Below, in pieces: positions 1-7,070 of a stretch of DNA of 10,443 bases (the first letter of the stretch is position 1; each line of letters starts with the position of its first letter). The position numbers and the translations under genes were made by a program. Below the pieces are notes generated by a model. The model ran no database searches and was not told the DNA's origin. It worked only from the letters and a program-made list of their open reading frames with translations. This stretch comes from Acidobacteriota bacterium (GTDB lineage Bacteria; Acidobacteriota; Terriglobia; UBA7540), in NCBI GenBank assembly GCA_021828225.1, contig JAKASH010000051.1:1-10443 (forward strand), written 5' to 3'.

Positions 1-723
1 GAACTCTTATCCGCTTACCATGTCTACCATAGCGCCGTATCGACGCTCCCAAAGACCTTAAAGCTAAAAGCATCTGCTCCGCTCCTACTTGCACCACATC
101 CTAAGTGGTTTCAGTGTCCAACTCGATTACTTATCGTAGGGCAGGAAACGAATGGTTGGGGATCAAACGCAACCTCGAAAACGAGGCCAGCACTAGATAC
201 ACTGGAGCAATTCTCCGTCTCGAAACATGGCGTAGCATCAATGGTCGATGCCTACAAAACATTTGACTTTGCTCGGACGTACCGGAATCGCAACTCAGCA
301 TTCTGGAGGGCGTTTCGCTATCTGGAAGGCGCAGTGGCCGACGCACCTTGCTCGGCCATGTGGACAAACCTGTTCAAAGTAGACGTTAGCGGTTCAGTCG
401 TGAAGAATTGCAAGATCAAGCATCGCAGGTTATTAACAGCCGTGCAGGCAGGTCTACTTGCTGGGGAGATTCGTTTGCTCAAACCGCAGATCGTCATCTT
501 CTTTACAGGGCCACACTACGATGACGAGTTGATTGACGCATTTCCAGACGCAACCCTATTATCGCTGTTGCCTCGCCGTGATGCTCGCGAGGCTGCTTTA
601 GTTCATTCGGCAGCTCTGCCAGCTTGTTCGATCCGCACTTACCATCCCACATACCTCCAGCGTTCACGACGCTGGATGCTATTGGAAGAAGTCGCGAAGG
701 CAATACGAACCATTAACCGCTGA
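1..723 (+). CDS. Uracil-DNA glycosylase-like fold protein, 5' end outside the window
   Basis: The frame is open from base 1 to the TGA at 721-723, giving 240 visible residues. The first in-frame ATG (241) lies well inside the conserved region, so the true start is upstream of the window. Visible residues 43-54 read LLIVGQETNGWG, which occupies the place of the GQDPYH active-site motif of uracil-DNA glycosylases. Near the C-terminus RTYHPTYLQ resembles the HP-containing second motif of that fold, and LKPQIVIFFTGP is a typical core strand. I recognise this as the GQETNGW group of UDG-superfamily-like proteins, whose substrate is not known to me. The canonical Asp/Tyr of GQDPYH are replaced by Glu/Thr, so uracil excision should not be assumed. 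It is convergent with the GHKL ATPase gene, with an 11-base gap and no visible terminator, so it probably belongs to an operon that starts outside. It may or may not belong to the neighbouring methylase locus. Confidence 0.72.
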   Translation, partial: ELLSAYHVYHSAVSTLPKTLKLKASAPLLLAPHPKWFQCPTRLLIVGQETNGWGSNATSKTRPALDTLEQFSVSKHGVASMVDAYKTFDFARTYRNRNSAFWRAFRYLEGAVADAPCSAMWTNLFKVDVSGSVVKNCKIKHRRLLTAVQAGLLAGEIRLLKPQIVIFFTGPHYDDELIDAFPDATLLSLLPRRDAREAALVHSAALPACSIRTYHPTYLQRSRRWMLLEEVAKAIRTINR

Positions 724-734
724 CAAAATGAGTT

Positions 735-3299
735 TCAGACTGCCTCTGCTGAGGAACTGAAGTTTGATACGGTATCGATGTCAAGAGCACCCAAAGACTC
801 GATCATTGGCAATAAGACTGGAGCCAAGGCAATCGTAAGGGCCTCGATACGCTGATCGATTTGTTCCGAACCGGACTCATCTTGATCAGAATCTGTCTCC
901 TGCCATGCGCTGTCCTTCCTCTTTCCAGCTTCTGATTTGCTTTTCTGTTTATCATCATGCAAGAGTGCCAAGCCTACCAAAACCAGAGCATACTGCCAGC
1001 GCTTTTGGACGAGTTCAATGGCGTCTTTCGAGTTTTTCAACTCCGACTTCAAGAACACATTGTCCATATTGATGATGAAGTCAAAAACGTCATGTCGGTC
1101 ATCACCATTCCCATTCGCGGTAGAGTCTTGAACGTCGGTAGTCCGAACCCGCAAGGCCGAGTGCTTGTGAAAAGCTGGCTCCACTGAACTCCAATTGGTC
1201 TCCTCAATCGGAATGATGTTGGGTAATGCTATCCCGCTGGGTATTTCACGTTCATCGCCCGGATCGTCCACAGGCGGTTTACGCCTAGTTCCTGGATTTC
1301 CATTGGGTTGAACTTCGGCCTTCACCGAAAGCGAAAAGCAATTGGTAAAGTCTTGCAACAGAGTAGGGTCAGAGACGGTTGCCTCAAATTCTAGTGAATC
1401 CCCCACCTGTGCATTTTGAGGAAGCTCTAAGCTGAGAACCGCTATCCCATTTTGGGGGAATGGTCCCACATAATCACTTACCAGGCTGCGGTTCTGTCCT
1501 GAGACAAGCGATAGTACGAATGTGCCTGGGTTAACTTGCCTACTGAAATAATCGTTTACCGTATCGGTCTCAAATGTGATTCGGCAACGTTGACCAAGAT
1601 TGCAGTCTCGGCTCAAGACCTTCCCATAGTCTTTGCCCTTGAACTTGAAGTAGGTTGGGTGATGCTTACCTTCAAATTCCTTTTCACGCTGGGATACATC
1701 CACGGTCTTGAAAGGATTCGTTGCGCGTGCGCCGGTCAAGAATAATGATGCGAGTGTTGGGGAATGTTTCAGTAGACTCTGAATGATATCCTCAAGGGGC
1801 TTCTCTTCGGCCAGTTTGGACTGGATTTCTTCAGCGCGTCTCCGAGACTTAAGCTCAGCAAGTCCAGCATTCTCTTTCAGCATCACTTCAAGTTGGCTTT
1901 CGATAGCCTGACGCGTTGGATTTTGACTAAGACGGTCGCGACTGTTCATGAAAAGGTCTTCTCTGGCACGCGCACTGATATCGCTACAGTCAACAATGAC
2001 CAAGAGTGAATTGGCGATATAGTCAAGCCTTCCGGCTTTCTGGCGAGTGAAGAAAGCCTTTGTCAAATTTCCATGCACCTGCCCGTTCATGGTGAAGATG
2101 ATTCCCTCATCTTTCCGATAGGTGTCTGCGCGCCCCTTCTTAAAGGCGTAGATGGTAGCCATCATTTTTTCGCCGTCTACACTCAGGGGACATGACACTG
2201 GAAAGTCAGGCTCCAGATTTTCCTGCTTAACATCCTCAAGACGAACAATCAATCCGGTTAACGAGGTGTCAAAACTACCAGAGTGCCCGGTGTAGGTCGA
2301 TCTGCATTCGTGGAGTCTGATGGGCAACGCCGGCTCGGCGAGCAATAAATCCATTCGGCTAAGCAAGCCGTCTTTCATGAGAATGTTTGTATTGCTAAAA
2401 GAAGAAGTTGAACCGCCAAACTCATAGAGCTTGATGAGCGTTCCCCATTGTGCAGCCCGAGTATAGGCTTGCTTTTTATCAGGCAATATTGCTAACTCTT
2501 CCGCTTCAAATCGGAGTACACCACCTTTACCTGGCGTCTGATCGGCACCGACAGGCGCAAGGTATGTGTACACGGAACTTCTCGAACCTTCGGGTGGGTC
2601 TTCTCGACGAACAACAGTAAACCCCCAGAGAGAGTCTGATTCCGACGCATTCTGCGGAAGTATCTTAGGGTCTCGCTTCGAGAGGACAAGCTCCAGATTA
2701 TTTCTGCCGCAAAACTTGAGCACACCGGTTCCACCCATGTTGAACTTGCCCTGCACAAATGGGATGCGGAGTTTATTTGACTTGTCCAATGAGAGTAGCG
2801 TGTCAGGCATTCTGTCTGGGGTCTGCCCCTCACCGCAATCCGCAATGGTGAAACAAGGTCTGCCCTGCCTCGGAGATGCTCCAGTTGCGCTGAGGGTGAT
2901 GCCATGTGCAACAGTTCTTCGTTTTTCGTCTGACCAAAGTGCGATGCGCCCAGCCGTTGGGTGAGTCGTGATGTCTTTTTCATCGAAGAAACGCGCTACT
3001 GCGGCTCTCATGCTTTGCGGTGCGTTGGGGCTTTCTGGATCGATACCTCGCCTCATACACTCAGACATCAATCGCGCGTCTTCCGAGTTTACGAGCTTCT
3101 CGACCAGCGCGGCATCCGGCCTGCTCTGTTGATTGCCGATCGTACTAAAATTATTCTCCCGGTCACCATACAGCCGCCAAGCGGAGGGAGACGACCACAG
3201 ATCAGCCGTGTTTAGTAATGCAATCACGTCCGCTTCTGTATCTGCTGCCAGAATGTCAAGGCAAAGTTTTTTGCAATCGTCATTACCAAGAACGGTCAT
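735..3299 (-). CDS. GHKL (Hsp90/MutL/MORC-like) ATPase, 854 aa
   Basis: This is a cytoplasmic ATPase of the Bergerat-fold superfamily. The N-box is VEKLVNSEDA (residues 66-75), with E67 as probable general base and N71 as Mg-binding Asn. The D-x-G box is ADCGEG (D154, G156) and the glycine lid is GKFNMGGTG (184-192). All ATP-site elements look intact. Charged helical sequence (about 455-520) is followed by a probable beta-rich domain containing HHPTYFKFKGKDYG (about 530-665), a Pro/charged linker, and a conserved-looking block around FDFIINMDNVFLKSEL and YALVLVGLALLHDD (about 738-780). A very acidic, Ser-rich linker (about 780-815) precedes a last helix, LAPVLLPMIESLGAL. No nuclease motif was seen. 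The ATG overlaps the stop of the upstream DNA-binding gene by 4 bases, implying translational coupling, with AGGTGAT as ribosome site. MutL/MORC-like ATPases beside methylases are described in prokaryotic modification systems. That this one clamps or remodels foreign DNA is inference. Confidence 0.85.
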   Translation of the reverse strand: MTVLGNDDCKKLCLDILAADTEADVIALLNTADLWSSPSAWRLYGDRENNFSTIGNQQSRPDAALVEKLVNSEDARLMSECMRRGIDPESPNAPQSMRAAVARFFDEKDITTHPTAGRIALWSDEKRRTVAHGITLSATGASPRQGRPCFTIADCGEGQTPDRMPDTLLSLDKSNKLRIPFVQGKFNMGGTGVLKFCGRNNLELVLSKRDPKILPQNASESDSLWGFTVVRREDPPEGSRSSVYTYLAPVGADQTPGKGGVLRFEAEELAILPDKKQAYTRAAQWGTLIKLYEFGGSTSSFSNTNILMKDGLLSRMDLLLAEPALPIRLHECRSTYTGHSGSFDTSLTGLIVRLEDVKQENLEPDFPVSCPLSVDGEKMMATIYAFKKGRADTYRKDEGIIFTMNGQVHGNLTKAFFTRQKAGRLDYIANSLLVIVDCSDISARAREDLFMNSRDRLSQNPTRQAIESQLEVMLKENAGLAELKSRRRAEEIQSKLAEEKPLEDIIQSLLKHSPTLASLFLTGARATNPFKTVDVSQREKEFEGKHHPTYFKFKGKDYGKVLSRDCNLGQRCRITFETDTVNDYFSRQVNPGTFVLSLVSGQNRSLVSDYVGPFPQNGIAVLSLELPQNAQVGDSLEFEATVSDPTLLQDFTNCFSLSVKAEVQPNGNPGTRRKPPVDDPGDEREIPSGIALPNIIPIEETNWSSVEPAFHKHSALRVRTTDVQDSTANGNGDDRHDVFDFIINMDNVFLKSELKNSKDAIELVQKRWQYALVLVGLALLHDDKQKSKSEAGKRKDSAWQETDSDQDESGSEQIDQRIEALTIALAPVLLPMIESLGALDIDTVSNFSSSAEAV

Positions 3300-4432
3300 T
3301 TTCCATCACCTTTCACAAGAAACTGCTTCGCTCGTTCAGTTGCGACATATGTGACGTTTGGGCCGCTACGAGTTCTTGTAACAAGTCCCAAGTCCGCCAT
3401 TCGGGAGATGACCCCTGCGCGCTGCGTGGTCAAAAAAGCAAGAGTAAATGGCTTGTCTTTGCGATCTGGGAGAAATTTCTTCAATGCAGAGTCGAGCATT
3501 TCAGGAGTGTTAGAGCCATCTGTAATCGCAGCGAGAGTTGCGGAGAAGGCGAACTGTTCCACCGGAAGATGGTCTTGTATGTGGTGCAGCATGAAGTCGA
3601 TTTCTTCGGGGCTAAACCTTTCTTGCTGAATCGCTGCTTCAGCATCAAGAATGGGATTTGGCAGTTCCGCAAACCGTAAACCAGGTTCCGTCAGCCGAAT
3701 ACGGGGCGGTTTATGGCGATCAATGTTTACTAGCTTAAGATCGATCAGGAGACCGGTCATCCTGCCTTCCCTTGATACAGAACCTACAAACTGGCTTGCA
3801 TACCGGAGCCGAGACTTGTCGCTATTGCTTGGTTCAGAACTCGGAAACGCAAGCGCAATAGATTCGTCGCGTGAACGCTTGAAATTCAGATCGGAGCGGC
3901 GTAGCACATCTCCCAACCGGGAGGCTTCATTGGCGATCTGCCGTGATGCCTCTTCAAGTTCCACGCTGGACAGCTTCGTAGCCGTTCGCAATAGGTTTAA
4001 GAGTGCGCGGACATTGGCCTTCACTGGCAGTAGCTTATTGTGTTGGCCGAAAATCCACCTGTCCGCTGTTATTTCCATTCCGCTGACGAAAGCATCATTG
4101 GGTAGCTGAGCGAACTCAATTCCAGCGGTATCTTCTCGATTAATCAAGAAGATTTTTGGAATTGGGGACTCGCCGACTTCGGATGTGTCGGCGATGGCAG
4201 CTCCTACCGTTTGAACGGGTTCTACCCATTCTGGCTTCGCTTCCGTGGATGGCTGGATAGTAGTAGATGGTTCCGATGCCGTTCTGGCCTCCGTCGCCTG
4301 CACACTATGGAGCAAAAGCTGATTGGCGACAGAGACCGAGAGCAGCTCGGAGTAGTCCCTGTAGGCACCTTTGCTGACCATTTGATCCATTATGTCCTTT
4401 GTCTTGCGGTCTACGTCAAAGCAAATGACCAT
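3296..4432 (-). CDS. Ribbon-helix-helix / winged-helix DNA-binding protein, 378 aa
   Basis: I chose the ATG at 4432 because GAGAGG (complement of 4438-4443) lies 5 bases upstream. A longer frame to 4513 would add 27 residues with no homology-like character and would cross the operator. Residues 2-42 (FDVDRKTKDIMDQMVSKGAY followed by RDYSELLSVSVANQ) have the strand-helix-helix pattern of CopG/Arc-type ribbon-helix-helix domains. A Ser/Thr/Pro/Glu-rich linker covers about 46-70. The middle contains a segment WIFGQHNKLLPVKANVRALL (126-145) and a probable winged helix (about 205-258, ending in IRLTEPGLRFAEL). A second winged-helix-like unit lies at about 325-372 (LTTQRAGVISRMADLGLVTR then TYVATERAKQF). 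I do not recognise a named family. Its stop overlaps the ATPase start (ATGA), so the two are one unit. A likely role is DNA recognition for the ATPase, with the ribbon-helix-helix part also acting as autoregulator through the AATATAGC sites upstream. Confidence 0.72.
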   Translation of the reverse strand: MVICFDVDRKTKDIMDQMVSKGAYRDYSELLSVSVANQLLLHSVQATEARTASEPSTTIQPSTEAKPEWVEPVQTVGAAIADTSEVGESPIPKIFLINREDTAGIEFAQLPNDAFVSGMEITADRWIFGQHNKLLPVKANVRALLNLLRTATKLSSVELEEASRQIANEASRLGDVLRRSDLNFKRSRDESIALAFPSSEPSNSDKSRLRYASQFVGSVSREGRMTGLLIDLKLVNIDRHKPPRIRLTEPGLRFAELPNPILDAEAAIQQERFSPEEIDFMLHHIQDHLPVEQFAFSATLAAITDGSNTPEMLDSALKKFLPDRKDKPFTLAFLTTQRAGVISRMADLGLVTRTRSGPNVTYVATERAKQFLVKGDGK

Positions 4433-4437
4433 TTGAA

Positions 4438-4443
4438 CCTCTC
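4438..4443 (-). promoter_or_regulatory. Ribosome binding site that decides the start of the 378-aa DNA-binding protein
   Basis: On the minus strand GAGAGG is followed by TTCAA and then the ATG at 4432. The longer candidate start at 4513 has no such site. Confidence 0.6.
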
Positions 4444-4449
4444 TGTAGG

Positions 4450-4510
4450 TAATATAGCCCACTATTCGTTTAATATAGCTAACTAAATAAATAAATTTAG
4501 CCGCTATATT
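4450..4510. promoter_or_regulatory. Divergent control region with AATATAGC repeats (probable operator)
   Basis: AATATAGC occurs at 4451-4458 and again at 4472-4479, 21 bases apart (two helical turns), and in inverted form (GCTATATT) at 4503-4510. The last two are the ends of a long inverted repeat: AATATAGC-TAA-CTAAAT at 4472-4488 faces ATTTAG-CC-GCTATATT at 4495-4510, with 6 bases between. Each 8-mer contains TATATT when read as GCTATATT, so the sites could overlap -10 elements. I find no convincing -35. The position between two divergent units and the helical spacing suggest an operator for a dimeric regulator. The ribbon-helix-helix protein or the 62-aa HTH protein encoded on either side are the obvious candidates. 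The regulatory role is inference. Confidence 0.55.
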
Positions 4511-4594
4511 CATATATCTCCATTGTTATCTATCTGTGTTCATGAATGCTCAATAGTGCTTGATGTTGCGCAGATTTCGAGCAATGATTACTGT

Positions 4595-4783
4595 ATGGCG
4601 ATCTGGCTCGATTTCAAGGAACTGACTTCCTACCTCAAAATGCCCCGCTCGACGCTCTACCGCCTGGTACAGAGCAAGCAGCTTCCAGGGCACAAGGTCG
4701 GACGCAGTTGGCGTTTTGATCGGGAAGAAATCGACCGATGGATCAAGGGAGATGGGCGTACTCAGATTAGGGGTGCGAAATGA
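4595..4783 (+). CDS. Excisionase-family helix-turn-helix protein, 62 aa
   Basis: The product is almost entirely one MerR-like/excisionase HTH domain. LDFKELTSYLKMPRSTLYRL supplies the helix-turn-helix, followed by the wing signature LPGHKVGRSWRFDREEIDRWIK. Such small proteins bind DNA as recombination directionality factors or as local regulators. Here the partner is a methyltransferase, not the distant integrase: the stop overlaps the methyltransferase ATG by 4 bases (4780-4783). I chose ATG 4595 because the domain begins immediately after it. The frame could extend to a TTG at 4523, but the extra residues look unlike the family. No clear Shine-Dalgarno site precedes 4595, so translation initiation may be weak. 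A role as transcriptional regulator of the locus, or as a sequence-specificity helper for the methylase, is inference. Confidence 0.8.
   Translation: MAIWLDFKELTSYLKMPRSTLYRLVQSKQLPGHKVGRSWRFDREEIDRWIKGDGRTQIRGAK
4769..4773 (+). promoter_or_regulatory. Ribosome binding site of the methyltransferase
   Basis: AGGGG lies 6 bases before the ATG at 4780, inside the end of the HTH gene. It supports this start and independent loading of ribosomes besides coupling through the ATGA overlap. Confidence 0.55.
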
Positions 4784-5967
4784 CCGATACTTTAAGTGTT
4801 GAGAGCAAAGCGCGATTGGCTGACGGAATCCTCAGCAAGGGGCGAGTAAATGGTCTTACGCATAATTTTTACCGCTACCCGGCCCGCTTCTCCCCAGATT
4901 TCGTCCGAGCCATGCTCAAAGAATTCTCCAGGCCATGTGACCTCATCTATGACCCATTCATGGGTGGAGGCACTACCCTCGTCGAGGCGTCGGCTCTCGG
5001 TCGGCACTGCATTGGGACAGACATCAGCAGCCTTGCAGCCTTCATTTCAGAGGTAAAAACGACAACGTACACGAACACTCAACTGGCAAATGTTGAAGCG
5101 TGGATAAACCTGGTCGTTCCAATGTTGACTGTTGTAACGGATGTCCCTGCGTCGGCAGACTGGATACGGAAAGACTACCAACGCAATATCAATGACACGG
5201 CGACCTGGCGCATTCGGAAACTGCTTGAGATCGGCATAGATGCAGTGGACCTGCTCGACACGAGCAGTGAACGAAAACTTGCTCGCTGCATACTGCTCAA
5301 GACGGGTCAATGGGCTTTGGATTGTCGTGCGGAGATACCCACGGCATCATCATTTCAGCAACAGATTCAACTTAACGGCAGCGAGGTCATTGATGCCGCC
5401 CACGACTTCTCCGAGACGATGCAGCAGCATACGCAGAAGCCAAGGGTTCTCTGTCTGCATCGGTCAGCAATCGGTGTTGACGGTGAAAAGCGGCTCCGCT
5501 CATTCGGCACTCCAAAGCTGATTTTGACTTCGCCTCCATACCCCGGACTTCATGTGTTGTATCACCGTTGGCAAGTTCGTGGCAGACGAGAAACGGCCGC
5601 GCCCTTTTGGATCGCAGGCACACTTGATGGAGATGGAGCATCCTTCTATACATTCGGCGATCGAAAGCAAACCGGTCTTAAAACGTACTTTGAGAATGTC
5701 CGCCTTGCCTTTAGATCGATCCATGCGCTTGCTGATAGCAGAACAATGGTTGTGCAGATGGTCGCATTTAGTGAACCCGAGAAGCAGCTACCACGCTATT
5801 TGGAAGCCATGTTTGAGGCCGGCTTCAAAGAGGAGAAAATATCGATTTGCTCTAGTGACTCTGAAGGACGAACGTGGCGGTCAGTGCCAGGTCGCAAATG
5901 GTATGCAAGTCAGATGGGGGCAACCGGAGGCAGCCGGGAGGTCGTCCTCTTCCATAAGAAGCGATAA
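4780..5967 (+). CDS. DNA amino-methyltransferase (N4-cytosine or N6-adenine), 395 aa
   Basis: This is an S-adenosylmethionine-dependent DNA methylase of the amino-group (m4C/m6A) type. THNFYRYPARFSPD (27-40) is the motif X-like segment common before the cofactor site. DPFMGGGTT (58-66) is motif I. GTDIS (79-83) supplies the acidic residue that usually contacts the cofactor ribose. TSPPY (250-254) is catalytic motif IV, whose S/T-PPY form favours, but does not prove, N4-cytosine. Order X-I-IV with about 185 residues between I and IV matches the alpha-class layout, in which a target recognition region lies there. That stretch is helical and contains WRIRKLLEIGIDAVDLL and a Cys-containing segment. 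The C-terminal part continues the methylase fold (VVQMVAFSEPEKQLPRYLEAMFEAGF). All key residues seem intact. It is co-transcribed with the HTH protein and divergent from the ATPase unit, so it is plausibly the self-marking enzyme of the locus. Its target sequence cannot be read from the protein. Confidence 0.85.
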   Translation: MTDTLSVESKARLADGILSKGRVNGLTHNFYRYPARFSPDFVRAMLKEFSRPCDLIYDPFMGGGTTLVEASALGRHCIGTDISSLAAFISEVKTTTYTNTQLANVEAWINLVVPMLTVVTDVPASADWIRKDYQRNINDTATWRIRKLLEIGIDAVDLLDTSSERKLARCILLKTGQWALDCRAEIPTASSFQQQIQLNGSEVIDAAHDFSETMQQHTQKPRVLCLHRSAIGVDGEKRLRSFGTPKLILTSPPYPGLHVLYHRWQVRGRRETAAPFWIAGTLDGDGASFYTFGDRKQTGLKTYFENVRLAFRSIHALADSRTMVVQMVAFSEPEKQLPRYLEAMFEAGFKEEKISICSSDSEGRTWRSVPGRKWYASQMGATGGSREVVLFHKKR

Positions 5968-5993
5968 TCATCCATTTGTGGAACCAAACTCGA

Positions 5994-7070
5994 TTACCAA
6001 GTCTCAATCGCAGCATGTTCCCGATTGATCCGCTGCTCCAGCTCTGCGATGGTCGCAACCACCGCATCCACGGTAGGTATCGGGCCGAATACCATGCCGG
6101 ACATGGCTTCATAGTCCCGCCGCAGATCGGCGAGCATTCCGTCATGGGGAGTCAGAGCAAAGCTGCCGGGAACGGCGGAGGCCAAGTCAAGATCGGGCCG
6201 GTTGAAGAACATCCGCGCATGGCGCACACAATCCTCAGCCATCTCCGCATCGCCAGTTGCCTTCCGGCCTGTCTCCGAAGCCAATAGCCGGTAGACATCG
6301 TAGTAGTGGCGCGAGACGCGCTGCCCTCCTCCCCTTAGTTCCCCACGGCGGTCCCACCACCGGCGCAGGCCATGCAGGATAACAACCTTGTCCCAGAAGG
6401 TACGGCTGGGGTCAACGGTGGTCACGTTGCCGACCGCCAGATCAAAGTTTGGAAGATCGTCCGCAATATACGGTTTCACAACTACCGGCGCATGAGGATC
6501 AAGAGCTGATTTCGCGCCCGATTCGATCTTGATGGCGCGACGGATGTACGCATTGCCCTCGGCGATCGCGGTGGGATACCAGAGAAGCAAGCTCTGGCCG
6601 TCGGGATCCGCCGGATCGGTTTCCACTCGCGCCCGGTCCGCATTCAGATTCGCGGATTCGAGTGTCTGCCGCAACAGCGCACTCAGCTGCTCCAGCATCG
6701 GCCCTTGAATGTACGTCTGGCAGGCGGCTTTGATGGCCTCCAGGCGGGCGTTGCGTTTCTTCCCGCTCAGAGCTTCCAACTCCGCGACGGTCGCGGGCTG
6801 TCCGATGTCCTCGCGGAAGACGGTGATGTCGATGTCTTCGGAGAAGCGTTCGATCAAGCCAAAGCCTTTGGAGAGCGAGGTCCCGCCCTTGAAGAGCAGG
6901 CGAGGGCCACCGGCCTCCAGTCCGTTGAAGAGCGCATCGAGCGTCCAGCAAACCCAAAAATCTTTCTCGATATTCTGCTCATTGGTGCGGAGCCGGTCGG
7001 CAGCGCCAACAAAAAGGTCGCGGCGCTCCTCGTCGCTCGCGATCAGTACGGTTTGAAAACCCTCGGTCAT
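5994..7070 (-). CDS. abiEii: AbiEii-family nucleotidyltransferase toxin, 358 aa
   Basis: This is the toxin of an AbiE-type (type IV) toxin-antitoxin system, an abortive-infection module. The nucleotidyltransferase motif FKGGTSLSKGFG (60-71) and the metal-binding pair in RFSEDIDITV (D79, D81) are intact. EKDFWVCWTLDALF (35-48) is the characteristic preceding segment, and the later SRHYYDVYRLL matches the family's conserved H-x-YD-x-x-x-L region. Family members act as nucleotidyltransferases, some of which modify tRNA acceptor ends. The substrate of this one is unknown. The ATG overlaps the antitoxin stop by 4 bases (7067-7070), so the toxin is translated after the antitoxin. Length is within the family's range and there is no sign of decay. 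It is convergent with the methyltransferase across 26 bases and has noticeably higher GC, which suggests a separately acquired module. Confidence 0.92.
   Translation of the reverse strand: MTEGFQTVLIASDEERRDLFVGAADRLRTNEQNIEKDFWVCWTLDALFNGLEAGGPRLLFKGGTSLSKGFGLIERFSEDIDITVFREDIGQPATVAELEALSGKKRNARLEAIKAACQTYIQGPMLEQLSALLRQTLESANLNADRARVETDPADPDGQSLLLWYPTAIAEGNAYIRRAIKIESGAKSALDPHAPVVVKPYIADDLPNFDLAVGNVTTVDPSRTFWDKVVILHGLRRWWDRRGELRGGGQRVSRHYYDVYRLLASETGRKATGDAEMAEDCVRHARMFFNRPDLDLASAVPGSFALTPHDGMLADLRRDYEAMSGMVFGPIPTVDAVVATIAELEQRINREHAAIETW

Noticed and set aside
724..734. Bidirectional terminator between the UDG-like and ATPase genes
   Set aside because: The gap is only 11 bases and no hairpin spans it.
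2492..2983. 163-residue frame on the minus strand inside the ATPase gene
   Set aside because: It lies in another frame over the ATP-binding domain, whose motifs are intact, and has no recognisable content.
4433..4513. 27-residue N-terminal extension of the 378-aa protein from ATG 4513
   Set aside because: It would run through the inverted-repeat operator, whereas ATG 4432 has a good ribosome site.
4514..4594. N-terminal extension of the HTH protein from a TTG at 4523
   Set aside because: The extra residues look unlike the excisionase family, lack a ribosome site, and the domain begins at the ATG at 4595.
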